The translations under genes and the position numbers were made by a program. Positions 62,084 to 64,000 of a stretch of 64,000 nt of DNA are shown one piece after another. Below the pieces are notes generated by a model that saw only the letters and a program-made list of their open reading frames with translations, was not told where the DNA came from and searched no databases. Origin of the DNA: Candidatus Electryonea clarkiae (GTDB taxonomy: Bacteria; Electryoneota; Electryoneia; Electryoneales; Electryoneaceae); NCBI GenBank assembly GCA_030765455.1, contig JAVCCM010000003.1, positions 1-64,000 of the forward strand, in the 5' to 3' direction. The stretch's first letter is position 1. Each line of letters opens with the position of its first letter.

Positions 62084-63829
62084 ATGGTACGGAATTTTAG
62101 CAAGAGGTCAATATTATCTATCAGTTGCCTATTTTTGCTTACAATGGCAACAAGTGAAATTTTCGCACAATTTAATGCCCCGGAGAGTGTAATTTGGGAC
62201 GAAGAGGATGAGCGCTACATAGTATCCAATATGGGCAATGGTCGATTACTTGAAATGGACGAGGAAGGTGATGCTGAAACATGGATTACCGCCGGTTTGA
62301 GCCGACCAAGAGGTTTGACTATTCTCGACGGAATAATTTATGTAACCGACTTGACATATATAAGAGGCTACCGTCTTGATATCAGAACCCAGGTAATGAA
62401 CCTGCTTGTGGAAGGAGCAGTGGCATTAAATGATATCGCAAACGATGGTACGTACCTTTACTCAAGCGATTCCAATCAGCACAAGATTTTCAAAATTGAT
62501 ATCGAAGACGAATCTTCGGAAGAGTATGTTACAGAAGGTTTAAGTGTTCCAAACGGTCTTCTCTACGACGAAGATAATAACCGCCTCCTGATTTGTTCAT
62601 TCCGTGTAAATTCGCCCATACAGGCAATAAATCTTGATAATGGAAATCTTACCACGGTGGTAAATACTACTTTGGACAATCTCGATGGATTGGCAGTTGA
62701 TGGAACAGGGAAAGTCTATGTTTCAAGCTGGTCAACGGGTAGAGTGTACCGCTGGGAAGAATTTCGCGATGATCCCGAAGAGGTATCATCAGGTCATAGT
62801 GGTCCTGCTGATATCTACATTAATATAGAGTCGAATTTCCTCGTTGTACCCAATTATAATGCGAACTCAATCAGCTTTGTTGATTTAACTCTTTACAGTG
62901 AAATTACTCTGTCTGATTCCAGCCATGATTTTGGTGGAGTACCTATCGCAGAAACAGTTGTCTGGGGAATGGCGATCGAAAATACCGGTGATGCTGATCT
63001 TGAAATACTGACTGCAAACGTGAACACTCCCTTCAGTTTTGTAGAGGAATTTGAACAGATAACAATTCCGCCGAATCAAACAGATACTCTCATTATTCAA
63101 TTTTCGCCGGATTCGATTATAATTTATGTTGATACACTATCATTGACAACTAATGATCCTGACCGTATTGACGTGGGAATACCACTTCAAGGTTATGGGC
63201 AACCCGATTGGCAAATTATCTTACCTGATTCAGTCTTTTATGTTGGTGAATCTGTTCCAGGAGTTACGTCTATAGGAACTATGTATATTCAAAACGCCGG
63301 GATAGTTGACCTGATAATATATAATGCAGAAATATATGACACTAATTTTGTTTTTGGACTTACTGAAGAATTTGATTCGTTGACAATTTCAGGAAACGGA
63401 AGAGATTCAATACTGATATATTTTTCGCCGCCTGATTTAAACCATTTTTCTGATACACTTTTTATTACGAGTAATGATCCAAACCACTGTGAGACTTTTG
63501 TTTTGCTCTCCGGAGATGGTGTTGAAGTCAAAGTTGAACAATTGTTGAATCCAATTTTACCTGAGGGATTTCAAATTAGTGAGATTTATCCTAATCCATT
63601 TAATTCCATTGGTATAATCGATGTAAAACTCCCCTACGCAGCTCCAGTCAATATTGAAGTATTCAATTCACTTGGTCAAATTGTCGATCTATTATCATTT
63701 CAGGAACTCGATTCCGGTAAGCACTCGCTGACAATTTTTGGAGAAGATTATTCAAGTGGGACATATTTTTTGAAGGTAAAAATTGACAACAAACTGGTAC
63801 AGGTTCGCAAAGCGATTTTGATCAGATGA
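62084..63829 (+). CDS. Beta-propeller/DUF1573-like surface protein with T9SS tail
   Basis: About 581 residues. The signal peptide (ISCLFLLTMATSEIFAQ) is followed by a six-bladed NHL/SMP-30-type propeller (APESVIWDEEDERYIVSN, LDGLAVDGTGKVYVSSW). Two HYDIN/DUF1573-like Ig domains follow (SSHDFGGVPIAETVVWGMAI, IGTMYIQNAGIVDLIIYN), then a sorting domain (YPNPFNSIGIIDV ... SSGTYFLKVK ... RKAILIR). The start at 62084 has GGGAGGAG upstream; a frame from 62060 begins before the ribosome-binding site. Surface location is predicted; binding partner unknown. Confidence 0.85.
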   Translation: MVRNFSKRSILSISCLFLLTMATSEIFAQFNAPESVIWDEEDERYIVSNMGNGRLLEMDEEGDAETWITAGLSRPRGLTILDGIIYVTDLTYIRGYRLDIRTQVMNLLVEGAVALNDIANDGTYLYSSDSNQHKIFKIDIEDESSEEYVTEGLSVPNGLLYDEDNNRLLICSFRVNSPIQAINLDNGNLTTVVNTTLDNLDGLAVDGTGKVYVSSWSTGRVYRWEEFRDDPEEVSSGHSGPADIYINIESNFLVVPNYNANSISFVDLTLYSEITLSDSSHDFGGVPIAETVVWGMAIENTGDADLEILTANVNTPFSFVEEFEQITIPPNQTDTLIIQFSPDSIIIYVDTLSLTTNDPDRIDVGIPLQGYGQPDWQIILPDSVFYVGESVPGVTSIGTMYIQNAGIVDLIIYNAEIYDTNFVFGLTEEFDSLTISGNGRDSILIYFSPPDLNHFSDTLFITSNDPNHCETFVLLSGDGVEVKVEQLLNPILPEGFQISEIYPNPFNSIGIIDVKLPYAAPVNIEVFNSLGQIVDLLSFQELDSGKHSLTIFGEDYSSGTYFLKVKIDNKLVQVRKAILIR

Positions 63830-63878
63830 CAAATTATTTGAATCATAGTATTTAGATCGAATATAGACTAACAATCTT

Positions 63879-63918
63879 CCTAATCTTGAAGTAGCAGGTT
63901 CGAGTCCTGTCGGGGGTA
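63879..63918 (+). other. 3' half of a tRNA, possibly tRNA-Arg(CCU); attachment-site scar
   Basis: From CCTAA (anticodon plus two loop bases) the sequence follows tRNA numbering exactly to position 73: TCTTG (39-43), AAGTA (44-48), T-stem GCAGG, T-loop TTCGAGT, CCTGT, acceptor strand CGGGGGT and discriminator A. No CCA is encoded. No matching 5' half stands before it (an ACCCCCG acceptor strand and D-arm are absent). The anticodon call is inference. Such 3' fragments are left when integrases recombine in the anticodon-loop-to-3'-end part of tRNA genes. Confidence 0.7.
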
Positions 63919-63966
63919 CTTGATAATAAAAGGAATAAGCCTGCTGGCAATGTCTGACTCTGACTA

Positions 63967-63985
63967 ATGGTGCAATTATGGTGCA
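63967..63985 (+). repeat. ATGGTGCA direct repeat beside the tRNA fragment
   Basis: ATGGTGCA occurs at 63967-63974 and 63978-63985, 11 bases apart (about one helical turn), 49 bases after the tRNA fragment. It could be paired protein-binding sites such as integrase arm sites. The window ends 15 bases later. Confidence 0.4.
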
Positions 63986-64000
63986 CTCTAATTCAAGGTT

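Noticed and set aside
63840..63930. A complete tRNA gene at the right end
   Set aside because: The 3' half from the anticodon on is canonical, but no complementary acceptor strand or D-arm lies at the proper distance upstream.

Overview
The window reads as a chromosomal segment of an anaerobic, Gram-negative-type bacterium of the FCB superphylum (Fibrobacterota-Chlorobiota-Bacteroidota and the candidate phyla around it). Eight large secreted proteins end in a type IX secretion (T9SS) C-terminal sorting domain: a Y-P-N-P-F-N motif (one has V-P-N-P-Y), a G-x-Y-F/I core and a basic C-terminus. There are also a PorV-family outer-membrane protein and a TonB-dependent receptor. Base composition is moderate to low GC. 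I cannot name the phylum from sequence alone; this style is typical of lineages such as Calditrichota, Marinimicrobia, KSB1 or Zixibacteria.

Layout: 0-1.2 kb holds a REP-type inverted repeat, a MazE/MazF-like toxin-antitoxin pair and a decayed T9SS tail. From 1.3 to 9.4 kb are an FG-GAP repeat surface protein, a radical SAM protein, a lone citrate-lyase alpha subunit, a DUF2442 protein and a T9SS-targeted penicillin-acylase-like hydrolase. From 9.6 to 15.6 kb is a multiheme cytochrome island: a five-heme protein with a T9SS tail, and two tandem nine-heme lipoproteins with collagen-like linkers. From 15.8 to 22 kb are the two enzymes of threonine-to-glycine catabolism (Kbl and SDR-type Tdh), separated by an AraC/GyrI regulator, a double AbrB-fold protein and an orphan antitoxin, followed by an old yellow enzyme.

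From 22.8 to 37.3 kb is a co-oriented surface-assembly cluster: TonB receptor, T9SS cargo, PorV-like protein, a very large T9SS cargo with a degenerate peptidase-like region, a TPR lipoprotein and another T9SS cargo. From 37.4 to 45.6 kb is a nine-gene minus-strand operon. It joins a P-loop ATPase and a VorDBAC 2-oxoacid:ferredoxin oxidoreductase to a NuoE/NuoF/NuoG-N-terminus-like NADH module and a polyferredoxin, with no hydrogenase subunit. Two of its internal gaps are filled, from stop codon to ribosome-binding site, by homologous elements bounded by heptanucleotide arrays.

From 45.9 to 53.6 kb is a housekeeping block (yajC, def, fmt, rsmB, a PASTA protein, rpe, a DUF1015 protein, an HtpX-like protease). 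From 53.7 to 63.8 kb are an LVIVD-repeat T9SS protein, three reading-frame breaks (52.4, 56.6 and 58.5 kb), a CapD-type sugar dehydratase and a final T9SS protein. The window ends with the 3' half of a tRNA, possibly tRNA-Arg(CCU), which looks like an integration-site scar.

Working together (inference): amino-acid and 2-oxoacid oxidation (Tdh/Kbl, Vor) produces acyl-CoAs, reduced ferredoxin and NADH. The NuoEF-like module beside Vor could exchange electrons between the two carriers. The surface cytochromes suggest that electrons may leave through the cell envelope, and the T9SS/PorV/TonB genes build the surface.
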